This document shows, one piece after another, positions 45,864 to 54,540 of a stretch of 64,000 nucleotides of DNA. A model generated the notes under the pieces. It searched no databases. It had not been told where the DNA came from and was given only the letters and a program-made list of their open reading frames with translations. This stretch comes from Breoghania sp037026715 (lineage in GTDB: Bacteria > Pseudomonadota > Alphaproteobacteria > Rhizobiales > Stappiaceae), in contig NZ_JBANCG010000007.1 of the NCBI RefSeq assembly GCF_037026715.1, forward strand, positions 62,001 through 126,000, read 5' to 3'. Made by a program: the position numbers and the translations under genes. Numbering within the stretch: position 1 is the stretch's first letter; the number at the start of each line of letters is the position of its first letter.

Positions 45864-46067
45864 ATGGCAGGAATTTCCACCAATATGGGTTCGGCCGACC
45901 GCGTTATCCGCGTCGTGGTCGGCATCGCGCTGATCGGCTTCGCGCTTGCCGGCCCCGCCGACATCGCCTGGAAGTGGGTGGGCTGGATCGGCGTGATCCC
46001 GCTTGTGACCGCGCTGATCGGCTGGTGCCCGCTCTACACCGTCCTCGGCTTCAAGACGAAGAGCTGA
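45864..46067 (+). CDS. Small two-helix membrane protein, DUF2892 (YgaP-like)
   Basis: A 67-residue protein. TNMGSADRVIRVVVGIALIG and VTALIGWCPLYTVLGFKT are the family signatures, with Arg-rich start and a Cys in the second helix. In YgaP this module is the membrane anchor of a rhodanese; here it stands alone. Function unknown. The ATG at 45864 follows GGAGGAG and AAGGA. Confidence 0.88.
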   Translation: MAGISTNMGSADRVIRVVVGIALIGFALAGPADIAWKWVGWIGVIPLVTALIGWCPLYTVLGFKTKS

Positions 46068-46260
46068 GCGCTTCGCCCGGAAGACGTTCACCCGCAAGGG
46101 CATTCCGGCGAGACACGGCATCCCGCACCCACCCGCTCAAGGGTGCGGGGGCGGGCGGGATCCGGGGGTCCAACACTAGCCCCGGCGGACAACCGGATTC
46201 CGCTTCTCGCACGTCCTGGAATGTTTCACGGCGTTGCCGACGCGGATCATGGGCCGTCCC

Positions 46261-46380
46261 CTTATGCCTCTCCGCCGTCATTGCCCGGCGAAGTCCGGGC
46301 GATCCACCTCCAGCCGCAGCATTTGGGCACGCGCTGGATCACCCGGACTTTGCCGGGTGATGACGATGGAGAATTATGAG
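46261..46380. repeat. Intergenic palindromic repeat, family C copy 3
   Basis: CTCTCCGCCGTCATTGCCCG with GGCGAAGTCCGGGCGATCCA, spacer, and the inverse ending GGGTGATGACGATGGAGAAT. It fills most of the gap between the DUF2892 gene and the DUF3237 gene, which converge. Confidence 0.88.
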
Positions 46381-46400
46381 GGGGCCAACCGTGAACCGCT

Positions 46401-46853
46401 CTACAGAACCTCGTAGAGCGTCAGCGTCACTGCCGCCTTGAGCCGGGCGCCGGTGCCGATCACCAGGGTGGTGTTGAGCCAGGCGTAGCGCGGATCGCCG
46501 GTCTCGAAGCGCGGCGTGGTGCGCATGTAATAGTCCGAGGCATCCACCTCCTCGCCCCTGGCAAGCCGTGCGATCACCTCGGCCGGACCGCGCCGATAGC
46601 CGAAATTGCGGATGTCGATGATCGCCCCGTCATGCGTCTCGATCATGTAGCGCGTGTCGAGCTCGGCCGATCCGTCGGCGAAGACCGTCTGCCAGTCGGC
46701 GCCGCCGGGCAGGATGGTGCCGGAAAGGCGCTCGCCCGACACGGTGCCGCCGATGATCGGAATGATCCGCCGCCGCCCCTTCGGCGCATCGCCCAGTTCC
46801 AGCGGCGGGGCGAGTTCGACGGTCAGATCGGCGAGATGAGCAAGTTCCAGCAT
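46401..46853 (-). CDS. DUF3237 family protein
   Basis: A 150-residue soluble beta-barrel-type protein. GGTVSGERLSGTILPGGADW near residue 35 and AWLNTTLVIGTGA near the C-terminus are the family's conserved parts. The function is not known. ATG 46853 has GGGAGGAAA upstream; the frame runs further but without conserved sequence. Divergent from the citrate-lyase-like gene. Confidence 0.88.
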   Translation of the reverse strand: MLELAHLADLTVELAPPLELGDAPKGRRRIIPIIGGTVSGERLSGTILPGGADWQTVFADGSAELDTRYMIETHDGAIIDIRNFGYRRGPAEVIARLARGEEVDASDYYMRTTPRFETGDPRYAWLNTTLVIGTGARLKAAVTLTLYEVL

Positions 46854-47007
46854 CAATTTCCTCCCGGGATCGCCGGCCCTTCCGGCCGACAGGCCCCCCC
46901 TTATCGCGCGGTTCGCCTCACGGCGAAAGTCGGCTGGCGAAGGCGCGGGCGGCCCGTTAATCTCCGCCACGGCATTCGAAACAAGCAGATCCCGACGAGG
47001 ACTTCCC

Positions 47008-47889
47008 ATGACCTTCCGACCGCGCCGCTCGGTGCTCTACATGCCGGGCTCCAACGCCCGCGCCCTCGACAAGGCGCGCACGCTCGCCGCCGACGCCCTG
47101 ATCTTCGATCTGGAGGACGCGGTCGCCCCCGACGCCAAGGAGACTGCCCGCACGCAGGTCGGCGACGCGGTGAAGGCGGGCGGCTACGGCCCGCGCGAGG
47201 TGGTGGTGCGCATCAACGGGCTTTCCACGCCCTGGGGCGAGGCGGACCTGAAGGCGGCGGCCGCCGCCGCACCCGATGCGATCCTGATCCCGAAGGTCTC
47301 GTCGCCGGAGGATCTCGCCCGCGTCGAGGACCTGCTGCGCCAGGCCGGCGCGCCCGAAAAGACCGCGCTGTGGGCGATGATGGAAACCCCGCTCGCCATG
47401 CTGAACGCCGGCGCCATCGCCGCCGCGGCGAAGGGCGCCTCGCCGCGCCTCGCCGTTCTGGTGATGGGCACCAACGATCTGGCCAAGGAGACGGGCGCGC
47501 AGCTCGTGGAAGGCCGGGCGCCGATGCTGCCGTGGCTCATGACCTGCCTTGCGGCGGCGCGCGCCTACGGCCTCGACATCGTCGACGGCGTCTACAACGA
47601 CTTCAACAACGAGGACGGTTTCGCCGCCGAATGCGGCCAGGGCGTCGATCTCGGCATGGACGGCAAGACGCTGATCCACCCCAAGCAGATCGGCCCGTGC
47701 AACGCCGCGTTCTCCGCAAGCGCGGAAGAGATCGAACGCGCACGCGCCATCATCGCCGCCTTCGACCTGCCGGAAAACGCCGACAAGGGCGCGATCCAGC
47801 TTGACGGGCGGATGGTGGAGCGCCTTCATGCCGACATCGCGCGCCGCACCGTCGCCATCGCCGACGCGATCGCGGCCCGCACCGAATAG
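47008..47889 (+). CDS. HpcH/HpaI aldolase family (CitE-like) acyl-CoA lyase
   Basis: A 293-residue TIM-barrel enzyme of the citrate lyase beta / malyl-CoA lyase group. RRSVLYMPGSNARALDKA binds CoA, LIFDLEDAVAPDAKE carries the metal ligand and LVMGTNDLAKETG and GKTLIHPKQIGPCN complete the site. It cleaves or forms a 3-hydroxyacyl-CoA such as malyl-, citramalyl- or methylmalyl-CoA; the exact substrate cannot be set. The absence of other citrate lyase subunits argues against citrate lyase. Followed within 15 bp by a DUF1737 gene. Confidence 0.9.
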   Translation: MTFRPRRSVLYMPGSNARALDKARTLAADALIFDLEDAVAPDAKETARTQVGDAVKAGGYGPREVVVRINGLSTPWGEADLKAAAAAAPDAILIPKVSSPEDLARVEDLLRQAGAPEKTALWAMMETPLAMLNAGAIAAAAKGASPRLAVLVMGTNDLAKETGAQLVEGRAPMLPWLMTCLAAARAYGLDIVDGVYNDFNNEDGFAAECGQGVDLGMDGKTLIHPKQIGPCNAAFSASAEEIERARAIIAAFDLPENADKGAIQLDGRMVERLHADIARRTVAIADAIAARTE

Positions 47890-47904
47890 GATTGCGACAC
47901 GACC

Positions 47905-48111
47905 ATGAGACTGTACCGCTTCATCACCGGCCCGGACGATTCCGCCTTCTGCCACTGCGTCACCGCCGCGCTGAACAAGGGCTGGGAGCTGTCCGGCTCG
48001 CCGTCGCTGACCTTCGACGCAGTCCAGGGCCGCACCATCTGCGGCCAGGCGGTGACGAAGGAGGTGCCGGGCGAGGACTATTCGCCGGAGACGAAGCTCG
48101 GGGAGTATTGA
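47905..48111 (+). CDS. DUF1737 family small protein
   Basis: A 68-residue protein. MRLYRFITGPDDSAFCHCVT and ALNKGWELSGSPSLTFD, with GQAVTKEV at the C-terminus, match the DUF1737 family of small beta proteins of unknown role. It lies 15 bp behind the aldolase gene, so they are probably one transcript. Confidence 0.88.
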   Translation: MRLYRFITGPDDSAFCHCVTAALNKGWELSGSPSLTFDAVQGRTICGQAVTKEVPGEDYSPETKLGEY

Positions 48112-48125
48112 GGGCAGGCCCTGCC

Positions 48126-48521
48126 CTACTCCACGTCCGCCAACGCCTTGCGCGCCGCCGCGCGGTGTTCCTCGCGGATATGGGCGCCGACCATGGAAAT
48201 GGCAGCCATCAGCACGGTGGCGTCGTCGCCGAAGCCGATACCGAGGATAAAATCGGGAACGGCATCGAGCGGCAGCACGAAATAGGCGAGCGCGCCGATC
48301 AGCGTGGCACGCACCTTCGCCGGCGTCGCCGGATCGAAGGCGCAATAGTAGGCCGCGAACACGTCTTCCATGAAGGGGATCTGGCGCAGCGCCTTGCGGG
48401 CGGTCTTGAAGAACGACTTGCGGACACGCTCAGCCTTGCCCTGCATGCGCTCGCGCCCACGCGGGCCGGACGGGTCGTCGGGTGCGAGGATTTCGCCTTC
48501 GAGCGGAATGGTCTTCGTCAT
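48126..48521 (-). CDS. YkvA/DUF1232 family membrane protein
   Basis: A 131-residue protein. The C-terminal half is DUF1232, with GALAYFVLPLDAVPDFILGI followed by GFGDDATVL, a short amphipathic hairpin with the conserved Pro-Asp. The N-terminal half is charged. The function is unknown; a stress or membrane role has been suggested for relatives. It is convergent with the DUF1737 gene, 14 bp apart. Confidence 0.88.
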   Translation of the reverse strand: MTKTIPLEGEILAPDDPSGPRGRERMQGKAERVRKSFFKTARKALRQIPFMEDVFAAYYCAFDPATPAKVRATLIGALAYFVLPLDAVPDFILGIGFGDDATVLMAAISMVGAHIREEHRAAARKALADVE

Positions 48522-48640
48522 CGCCTCTCTCGCATCGTGCCGGAGCGGACAGTGTAGCCGGGATTGCGGCTTAGATGGGGAGACGCTGCGGAAAACGCAA
48601 ACGGCACAAGGCGAGCGGCGCGGCTTCGCCGACGCTTATT

Positions 48641-48785
48641 GCGCTGGATTCCGGATCGGCGCTCGGCTTTGCCTCACTTGTCCGGAATGAGGGAGGTTGG
48701 GTTTGGCTTGAAGCTTCACACATGCTCCTCATCCTGGACAAGCGAGGCAAAGCCGAGCGCAGATCCGGGATCCAGCAAATCAGCG
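48641..48785. repeat. Intergenic palindromic repeat, family A copy 3
   Basis: GCTGGATTCCGGATCGGCGC at the left and its inverse GATCCGGGATCCAGC at the right, with a hairpin in each half. The inner words CCTCACTTGTCCGGAATGAG and CGAGGCAAAGCCGAGC are shared with copies 1 and 2. The outer flanks are less complementary than in copy 2. It fills most of the 301-bp gap 48522-48822 downstream of copA. Confidence 0.85.
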
Positions 48786-48822
48786 CGCCGCAGGCGCTCC
48801 ACAATCCGTCTTTCTTCCTTCC

Positions 48823-51072
48823 CTACACCTTCGCCTTCCAGCGCCGGAGCAACCCGGCGTTCGTCACCACCGACACCGAGCTCATCGCCATGGCCGCGCC
48901 GGCGATGGCCGGCGACAGGAAGCCGATGGCAGCAAGCGGGATGCCGACGACGTTGTAGATGAACGCCCAGAACAGGTTCTGGCGGATCTTGCGCACCGTG
49001 GCGCGCGAGACTTCCAGCGCGGCCGCCACCATGGCCGGGTCGGAGCGCATCAGCGTGATGCCCGCCGTCTCCATCGCCACGTCCGCACCCGAGCCCATGG
49101 CGATGCCGATATCGGCGGCCGCCAGCGCGGGGGCGTCGTTGAGCCCGTCGCCGACCATGGCGACCGTCGCGCCTTCCTTGCGCAGCGCCGCGATGCGCGC
49201 CGCCTTGCCGTCCGGCGCAACACCGGCCTCCACGTCGTCAAGACCGATGGAACCGGCGATCGCCTTGGCAACGGCCGGGCTGTCGCCGGTCAGCATCAGC
49301 GTTCGGATGCCCATGTGCTTCAGCCTTGAGAGCGCATCGCTCACGCCCTCGCGCGGCTGGTCGGCCATGGCAATGACGCCGACGGTGCGCCCGGCCACGG
49401 CCACCATGACGGAGGTCTTGGCCTGGTTTTCCAGATCCCGGCGCATGTTGTCGGCGGTGAAGTGATCGATGTCGAGTTCGTCCATCAGCTTGGCATTGCC
49501 GATGGCGACGGGCTGGCCGGCGATTTCCGCGACCAGCCCGCGCCCGGTCCGCGCCTCGAACTTCGCCGGGCGGGTCAGCTCGAGCCCGCGCGCCTCCGCC
49601 GCGCGCACCATGGCATGGGCCAGCGGATGCTCGCTCGCAGTCTGGGCGGAGGCGGCGATGCGCAGGAGGCGATCGGAATTGCGGTCGAAGGCGCACACGT
49701 CGGTGACCTCGGGCCGACCTTCGGTCAACGTGCCGGTCTTGTCGAAGACGACCGTATCCACATGGACGGCGACTTCCAGCGCCTGGATGTCCTTCACAAG
49801 GATACCGGAGCGCGCGGCCGCGCCTGTGCCGGCGACGAGTGCGGTCGGCGTGGCGAGCCCCAGCGCGCAGGGGCACGCGATGACCAGCACCGAGACGGCG
49901 GCGATCAGCGCGCTTTCGAAATCGCCGGAAACCAGCATCCAGACAACGAAGGTCATCGCCGCGATGGCGACCACCGTCGGCACGAAGATGGCGGAGACCT
50001 TGTCGACGAGGCGCTGCACCGGTGCCTTGCCGGTCTGGGCGTTTTCGACGAGCCGGATGATGCGCGAGAGCGTGGTGTCCTCGCCGAGCGCGGTCGCCTC
50101 CACGGTCAGCGCGCCGGAGCCGTTGATCGTGCCGGCGGTGATGTCGTCGCCCTCTCCGCGCGTCACGGGCAGGCTTTCGCCGGTGATCAGTGATTCGTCG
50201 AGCTCGCTCGTTCCCTCGCGGATCGTGCCGTCCACCGGCACCCGCTCGCCCGGCTTGACCAGAACATGGTCGCCGAGGCGGAGTTCGGAAACCGGCACCA
50301 CCTCGGTGCCCGTTTCCGTCAACCGGTTGGCGCTTTCGGGCCGAAGCGCCATCAGCGAGCGCACGGCGGCCGTGGTGGAGCGCTTGGCCCGCGCCTCAAG
50401 AAGCTTGCCGAAGACGATGAGCGTCAGGATGACGGCGGAGGCCTCGAAATAGAGGTGGCCCGTCGCGGCGTTGCCGAGGGTTGCGAGGTGATAGAGCGAA
50501 TAGAAGAAGGCGGCGGAGGTGCCGAGCGCGACCAGCACGTCCATGTTGGCGCTGCCGCCGCGAAGCGCCTTGAAGGCGCCGCGATAGAACCGCGTGCCGG
50601 CGATGACCTGCACCGGGGCGGCGAGCACCAGTTCGGCGATCGGCGGCAGATGGAAGGACAGGCCCGCCGCCATGGCGATCATCTGCCCGACAAGCGGCGC
50701 CGACAGCAGCGCGGAGATGATCAGAACGGCAAAGGTGCGCCGTTCCTCCTGCGCCGCCTCGCGCTCGCGCTGCTCGCGCTCGGCGCGGCGGGCCTCCGCG
50801 TCGTCGGCCCGCGGAAAGGCGTGGTAGCCGCTCTTCTCCACCGCGGCGACCAGATCGTCCACCTTCACGTTGTCGTTGAGTGCGACATCGGCGCGTTCCA
50901 TCGCAAGATTGACGATCGCGTCCGCCACGCCGGGCACCCGCTTCAGCACCTTCTCCACGCGTGCGGAACAGGCCGCGCATGTCATGCCGGTAATGTCGAG
51001 CTGGACGGACGGCAGATCCGCGGCTTGCGGGGTTGAAGAAGACGATGTCGGTTCGACGTGTTGGAGGCTCAT
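48823..51072 (-). CDS. copA: Copper-exporting P1B-type ATPase
   Basis: A 749-residue inner-membrane pump that removes Cu(I) from the cytoplasm. It has one N-terminal metal-binding domain (DITGMTCAACSARVEK), eight hydrophobic segments, the actuator TGES, the intramembrane CPCALG in segment 6, the phosphorylation site DKTGTL, the SEHPLAHAM histidine-proline motif and the hinge GDGLNDAPALAAADIGIAM. The C-terminal SSVSVVTNAGLLRRWK is typical of Cu(I) pumps. One HMA domain is fewer than in many CopA proteins. ATG 51072 is chosen from the N-terminal HMA pattern. A MerR/CueR-type promoter lies upstream. Confidence 0.96.
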   Translation of the reverse strand: MSLQHVEPTSSSSTPQAADLPSVQLDITGMTCAACSARVEKVLKRVPGVADAIVNLAMERADVALNDNVKVDDLVAAVEKSGYHAFPRADDAEARRAEREQREREAAQEERRTFAVLIISALLSAPLVGQMIAMAAGLSFHLPPIAELVLAAPVQVIAGTRFYRGAFKALRGGSANMDVLVALGTSAAFFYSLYHLATLGNAATGHLYFEASAVILTLIVFGKLLEARAKRSTTAAVRSLMALRPESANRLTETGTEVVPVSELRLGDHVLVKPGERVPVDGTIREGTSELDESLITGESLPVTRGEGDDITAGTINGSGALTVEATALGEDTTLSRIIRLVENAQTGKAPVQRLVDKVSAIFVPTVVAIAAMTFVVWMLVSGDFESALIAAVSVLVIACPCALGLATPTALVAGTGAAARSGILVKDIQALEVAVHVDTVVFDKTGTLTEGRPEVTDVCAFDRNSDRLLRIAASAQTASEHPLAHAMVRAAEARGLELTRPAKFEARTGRGLVAEIAGQPVAIGNAKLMDELDIDHFTADNMRRDLENQAKTSVMVAVAGRTVGVIAMADQPREGVSDALSRLKHMGIRTLMLTGDSPAVAKAIAGSIGLDDVEAGVAPDGKAARIAALRKEGATVAMVGDGLNDAPALAAADIGIAMGSGADVAMETAGITLMRSDPAMVAAALEVSRATVRKIRQNLFWAFIYNVVGIPLAAIGFLSPAIAGAAMAMSSVSVVTNAGLLRRWKAKV

Positions 51073-51234
51073 GGCGAAATGTCCGGTTCCTGTCCTGGCT
51101 GGATTGCCGGACAGGTGGCGAAGCCTAAGGCGGGTGCGGGGCACGGAGCGGACAATGCCCATACGGCGCGCCCTCATGCGAGAGGCCGGACACATCATGC
51201 CCCGCCGCTCCAGCCCGCCAGTGGCTTCCGTCTT

Positions 51235-51265
51235 GAGATAGGGTTTCCAGTAACTGGAATGTCAA
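51235..51265 (-). promoter_or_regulatory. CueR/HmrR-type MerR-family promoter of copA
   Basis: On the minus strand TTGACA (51265-51260), a 19-nt spacer and TATCTC (51240-51235). The spacer holds the perfect palindrome TTCCAGTTACTGGAA (51259-51245). The over-long 19-nt spacer with a centred dyad is the mark of MerR-type activation and closely resembles known CueR/HmrR sites at copper-pump genes. It predicts a leader of about 155 nt before copA. The regulator gene is not in the window. Confidence 0.88.
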
Positions 51266-51343
51266 GCGCGCGGCGGTGCCTGCGTGCGCTACAAGCCCTG
51301 CCCTTCCAGGTCGAATTGCCGCGGGCGGCGTCGTGCATACGTA

Positions 51344-51373
51344 TTGACGCTACGTCACTTCACGAGGTACGCT
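51344..51373 (+). promoter_or_regulatory. Possible promoter for the candidate small RNA
   Basis: TTGACG at 51344-51349, an 18-nt spacer and TACGCT at 51368-51373. The -35 box is good, the -10 box only fair. Confidence 0.4.
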
Positions 51374-51379
51374 AAAGCC

Positions 51380-51530
51380 CCGTTCGAAAGCGGCACGGGA
51401 ACCACGGCTCTCGGGAGGAGCTGCCCCAAGGCTTCCAGCGGGTCTTTGCGAGCCAAGGTATACGGCGCGATTTTTCAATCGGTGACCATTGCACAGCAAG
51501 GAGGAGGGCTTCCCTCCTCCTTGTTTTTTA
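51380..51530 (+). ncRNA. Candidate small RNA of about 150 nt
   Basis: A possible promoter and a very strong terminator delimit a stretch without an ORF, on the strand opposite to both neighbours (copA and typA). The 5' part can form a hairpin CCCGT to ACGGG and a second near GGCTC to GAGC. The sequence does not match what I know of 6S, SRP, tmRNA or AbcR RNAs, so it is a prediction only. Confidence 0.45.
51497..51529 (+). terminator. Strong Rho-independent terminator
   Basis: A 12-bp perfect stem (CAAGGAGGAGGG with its complement), a 3-nt loop CTT and a run of six T at 51524-51529. No coding gene on this strand ends before it, which supports a non-coding transcript. Confidence 0.9.
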
Positions 51531-51707
51531 TGGCTTGTTCTTATGGCGGAGTTGAGTCCGGAGGACGGCGCCGCGCAATGCCACCCCCGCAAGAGCCTCG
51601 AACGGCACCGGCGACCAGGTCCCCGCAATCGCGGGGACGGCATCGAGGATACATTTGATTTCCGGGAGCCTGCGGCAGGACCGTCATCGCAATTGGCGCG
51701 GCTTGTT

Positions 51708-51840
51708 CCCCTCTCCCCCCTTGAGGGGGAGATGTCGGCTGCAAGCCGACAGAGGGGGGTGGCGGCAGGTTCGGAACAAGCGGCATACCCCCCTCTGTCA
51801 CGCATTCGCGTGACATCTCCCCCGCAAGGGGGGAGAGGGG
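51708..51840. repeat. Intergenic palindromic repeat, family E copy 1
   Basis: CCCCTCTCCCCCCTTGAGGG to AGATGTC, a hairpin GGCTGCAAGCC, then GACAGAGGGGGGT; the right arm is the inverse with its own hairpin loop around CACGCATTCGCGTG. The spacer holds GGCAGGTTCGGAACAAGCGG, which is identical in copy 2 (56304-56437). It is downstream of typA. With the copA promoter, the small RNA and this repeat, the 869-bp gap 51073-51941 is largely explained. Confidence 0.9.
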
Positions 51841-51941
51841 TGCGCGACGGAGAGCCGGTTGCTGAGAAACCGGACCACGCGTGCCGATGGATGAACCACG
51901 CCCGCAACCAGCGGCAATCCGCCGCCGGTCGTATATCGGTC

Positions 51942-53765
51942 TTACGCGGCGGTCTTCTTCGCGCGCGAGGCCTTCTTGCGATCGTTCGGATCGAGGATCG
52001 CCTTGCGCAGGCGGATCGACTTCGGCGTCACTTCGACGAGTTCGTCGTCGGCGATGTAGGAGAGCGCCGCTTCCAGGCTGAGCCGGATCGGCGTCGTCAG
52101 CTTCACCGCCTCGTCCTTGCCGGACGCGCGCATGTTGGTGAGCTGCTTGCCCTTGATCGGGTTGACCTCGAGGTCGTTGCCGCGGGTGTGCTCGCCGATG
52201 ATCATGCCCTCGTAGACCTTCACGCCGGCGTCGATCATCATCGGGCCGCGATCTTCCAGGTTGAACAGCGCGTAGGCGACCGATTCACCGGACGAGTTGG
52301 AGATCAGCACGCCGGTGTTGCGGCTCGGAATCTCGCCCTTGTAGGGGGCGTAGCCGTGGAACAGGCGGTTGAAGATCGCCGTGCCGCGCGTGTCCGACAG
52401 CAGCTCCGACTGGTAGCCGATGAGGCCGCGCGTCGGCGCGTGGAAGACCAGGCGGGTGCGGTCGCCGCCCGACGGACGCATCTCGATGAGATCGGCCTTG
52501 CGCTCTGAAAGCTTCTGCACGACCGCGCCGGAGAACTCCTCGTCGACGTCGATGATGACCTCTTCGATCGGCTCCAGCATGTTGCCGGCTTCGTCCTGCT
52601 GGAAGACGACGCGCGGACGGCCGACGCAGAGCTCGAAGCCCTCGCGGCGCATGTTCTCGATCAGGATGGCAAGCTGCAATTCGCCGCGTCCGGAGACGAC
52701 GAAGGCGTCCGGCTCGGCCGAATCCTCGACCTTCAGCGCAACGTTGCCCTCCGCTTCCGACATCAGCCGCTCGCGGATGACGCGGCTCTGCACCTTGTCG
52801 CCCTCTGTGCCGGCGAGCGGGCCGTTGTTGACGCGGAAGGTCATCGACAGGGTCGGCGGATCGATCGGCTGGGCGTGCAGCGGCTCGGTGACGTCGGGCG
52901 CCGCGATGGTGTCGGCAACCGTCGCCGTCTGCAGACCGGCGATGGAGATGATGTCGCCGGCCTGGGCGCTTTCCACCGGTTCGCGCTCCAGCCCGCGGAA
53001 GGCCAGCACCTTGGAGATGCGACCGGTCTCAACGACCTTGCCGTCGCGCGACAGGGCCTTGACGGCCATGTTCGCCGTGGCGGTGCCGGAGACGATGCGG
53101 CCGGTCAGGATGCGGCCGAGGAACGGGTTCGACTGGATCGTGGTGGCCAGCATGCGGAAGGAGCCTTCCTCGGCCTGCGGCGGGGCGACGCGGTCGAGCA
53201 CCATGTCGAACAGCGGCGCCATGGAGGCTTCCGCCGGCTTTTCCGGATCGAGCGACATCCAGCCCTGCTTGGCGGAGCCGTAGAGCACGGGGAAATCCAG
53301 CTGCTCCTCGTTGGCGTCGAGGGCTGCGAAGAGGTCGAACACCTCGTCGAGCACTTCCTCGGCGCGCTGGTCGGGCTTGTCGATCTTGTTGATGGCGACG
53401 ATCGGCTTCAGGCCCAGCTTCAGCGCCTTGGACAGCACGAACTTGGTCTGCGGCATCGGCCCTTCGGAGGCGTCGACCAGAATGATGGCGCCATCCACCA
53501 TGTGCAGGATGCGCTCCACCTCGCCGCCGAAATCGGCGTGGCCGGGCGTGTCGACGATGTTGATGCGGGTGTCGCCCCACACCAGCGAGGTCACCTTCGC
53601 CAGGATGGTGATGCCGCGCTCGCGTTCCAGATCGTTGGAATCCATCATCCGCTCTTCCGTGCGCTGGTTCTCGCGGAAGGAGCCCGATTGCTTGAGCAGC
53701 ACGTCGATCAGGGTCGTCTTGCCATGGTCGACGTGCGCGATGATGGCGATGTTGCGCAGATTCAT
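51942..53765 (-). CDS. typA: Ribosome-associated translational GTPase TypA/BipA
   Basis: A 607-residue EF-G-like GTPase that assists 50S assembly, particularly in the cold and under stress. The GTPase motifs are AHVDHGKTTLID (G1), DTPGHADFGGEVER (G3) and NKIDKPDQR (G4). The C-terminal domain includes APTRGLIGYQSELLSDTRGT and SLEAALSYIADDELVEVTPK, diagnostic for TypA. ATG 53765 is chosen from the conserved MNLRNIAIIAHVDHG. A promoter is seen about 215 bp upstream, with a palindromic element in the leader. Confidence 0.97.
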   Translation of the reverse strand: MNLRNIAIIAHVDHGKTTLIDVLLKQSGSFRENQRTEERMMDSNDLERERGITILAKVTSLVWGDTRINIVDTPGHADFGGEVERILHMVDGAIILVDASEGPMPQTKFVLSKALKLGLKPIVAINKIDKPDQRAEEVLDEVFDLFAALDANEEQLDFPVLYGSAKQGWMSLDPEKPAEASMAPLFDMVLDRVAPPQAEEGSFRMLATTIQSNPFLGRILTGRIVSGTATANMAVKALSRDGKVVETGRISKVLAFRGLEREPVESAQAGDIISIAGLQTATVADTIAAPDVTEPLHAQPIDPPTLSMTFRVNNGPLAGTEGDKVQSRVIRERLMSEAEGNVALKVEDSAEPDAFVVSGRGELQLAILIENMRREGFELCVGRPRVVFQQDEAGNMLEPIEEVIIDVDEEFSGAVVQKLSERKADLIEMRPSGGDRTRLVFHAPTRGLIGYQSELLSDTRGTAIFNRLFHGYAPYKGEIPSRNTGVLISNSSGESVAYALFNLEDRGPMMIDAGVKVYEGMIIGEHTRGNDLEVNPIKGKQLTNMRASGKDEAVKLTTPIRLSLEAALSYIADDELVEVTPKSIRLRKAILDPNDRKKASRAKKTAA

Positions 53766-53819
53766 AAGTCCATCCAAAAAAGCACCGCGAGCCCGTGCGG
53801 ACCCGCGGTTCGTTGCGCG

Positions 53820-53935
53820 CTAGAGCATGTTCCGACCAGATTTTCCCAATCTGATCGACAAGAGCATGCCCAAATTATTGTTCTTGAGCGGTTTCTTGTC
53901 GCTCGGGCGGTTCCGCCGGGCGGAAAGCGCTCTAG
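53820..53935. repeat. Palindromic element (family F) in the typA leader
   Basis: The ends are CTAGAGC and GCTCTAG. The left part holds AGATTTTCCCAATCT, a hairpin, and the right part GGCGGTTCCGCCGGGCGG. Elements starting TAGAGCATG are widespread in rhizobial genomes. Here it lies between the typA promoter (53980-54008) and the typA start and would be transcribed into the leader. Confidence 0.75.
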
Positions 53936-53979
53936 AAGCGGCAGGCCCACCAGGGGCCGTTGTTGCGATTGTGCGCGCG

Positions 53980-54008
53980 TATATAAGGCAATTGGCCGGT
54001 TTGTGCAA
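53980..54008 (-). promoter_or_regulatory. Sigma70-type promoter of typA
   Basis: On the minus strand TTGCAC (54008-54003), a 17-nt spacer and TATATA (53985-53980). It predicts a leader of about 208 nt containing the family F element. Confidence 0.7.
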
Positions 54009-54035
54009 CGCACCGAACGCATTTCCGCGCTTCGC

Positions 54036-54064
54036 TTGACCACGCGGCAGGGCACGGATAGATA
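54036..54064 (+). promoter_or_regulatory. Sigma70-type promoter of marR-MFS
   Basis: TTGACC at 54036-54041, a 17-nt spacer and TAGATA at 54059-54064. CATAT and ATATG words between it and the marR start (54075-54095) may be part of an autoregulatory operator. It is back to back with the typA promoter. Confidence 0.65.
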
Positions 54065-54093
54065 ATAAGGTCCCCATATAATAAGCTGTCCAT

Positions 54094-54540
54094 ATGAGCA
54101 CCGTGCCCCCCGGACGTACCATCACCTTCCTTCTGAACGACCTCGCGCGGCTCGCCCGCCGGCACTTCGCCGAAGGCCTTGCCGATGCCGGGCTGGAGCT
54201 GACGCTCGGCGAGGCGCGCGCCCTCGCCTTCGCGCGCCGGCTGCCGGGAAAGCGCCAGCACGAGCTGGCTGAGTATCTCGGCGTGGAACCGATGACGCTG
54301 GTGGGGTTCCTCGACCGGCTGGAGGCGGCGGGCCTGGTGGAACGCGTCGCCGATCCGGACGACCGGCGCGCCAAGCTGGTGCGGCTGACGGACAAGGCGG
54401 CCCCCGTGATCCGCATCTTCGACGAACTGACGGACCGGATCCGCAAGACGGCGTTTGACGGCTTCTCCGAAGACGAGATCGAGCGCACCTTCGCGCTGCT
54501 CGACACGATGCGCGCCAATCTCGGCGGGTGCACCCGGTGA
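54094..54540 (+). CDS. MarR-family transcriptional regulator
   Basis: A 148-residue winged-helix protein. QHELAEYLGVEPMTLVGFLD is the recognition region and VADPDDRRAKLVRLTDKAA is the conserved wing. It overlaps the start of an MFS efflux gene by 1 nt, so it probably represses its own operon until a drug or phenolic ligand binds. Divergent from typA. Confidence 0.93.
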   Translation: MSTVPPGRTITFLLNDLARLARRHFAEGLADAGLELTLGEARALAFARRLPGKRQHELAEYLGVEPMTLVGFLDRLEAAGLVERVADPDDRRAKLVRLTDKAAPVIRIFDELTDRIRKTAFDGFSEDEIERTFALLDTMRANLGGCTR

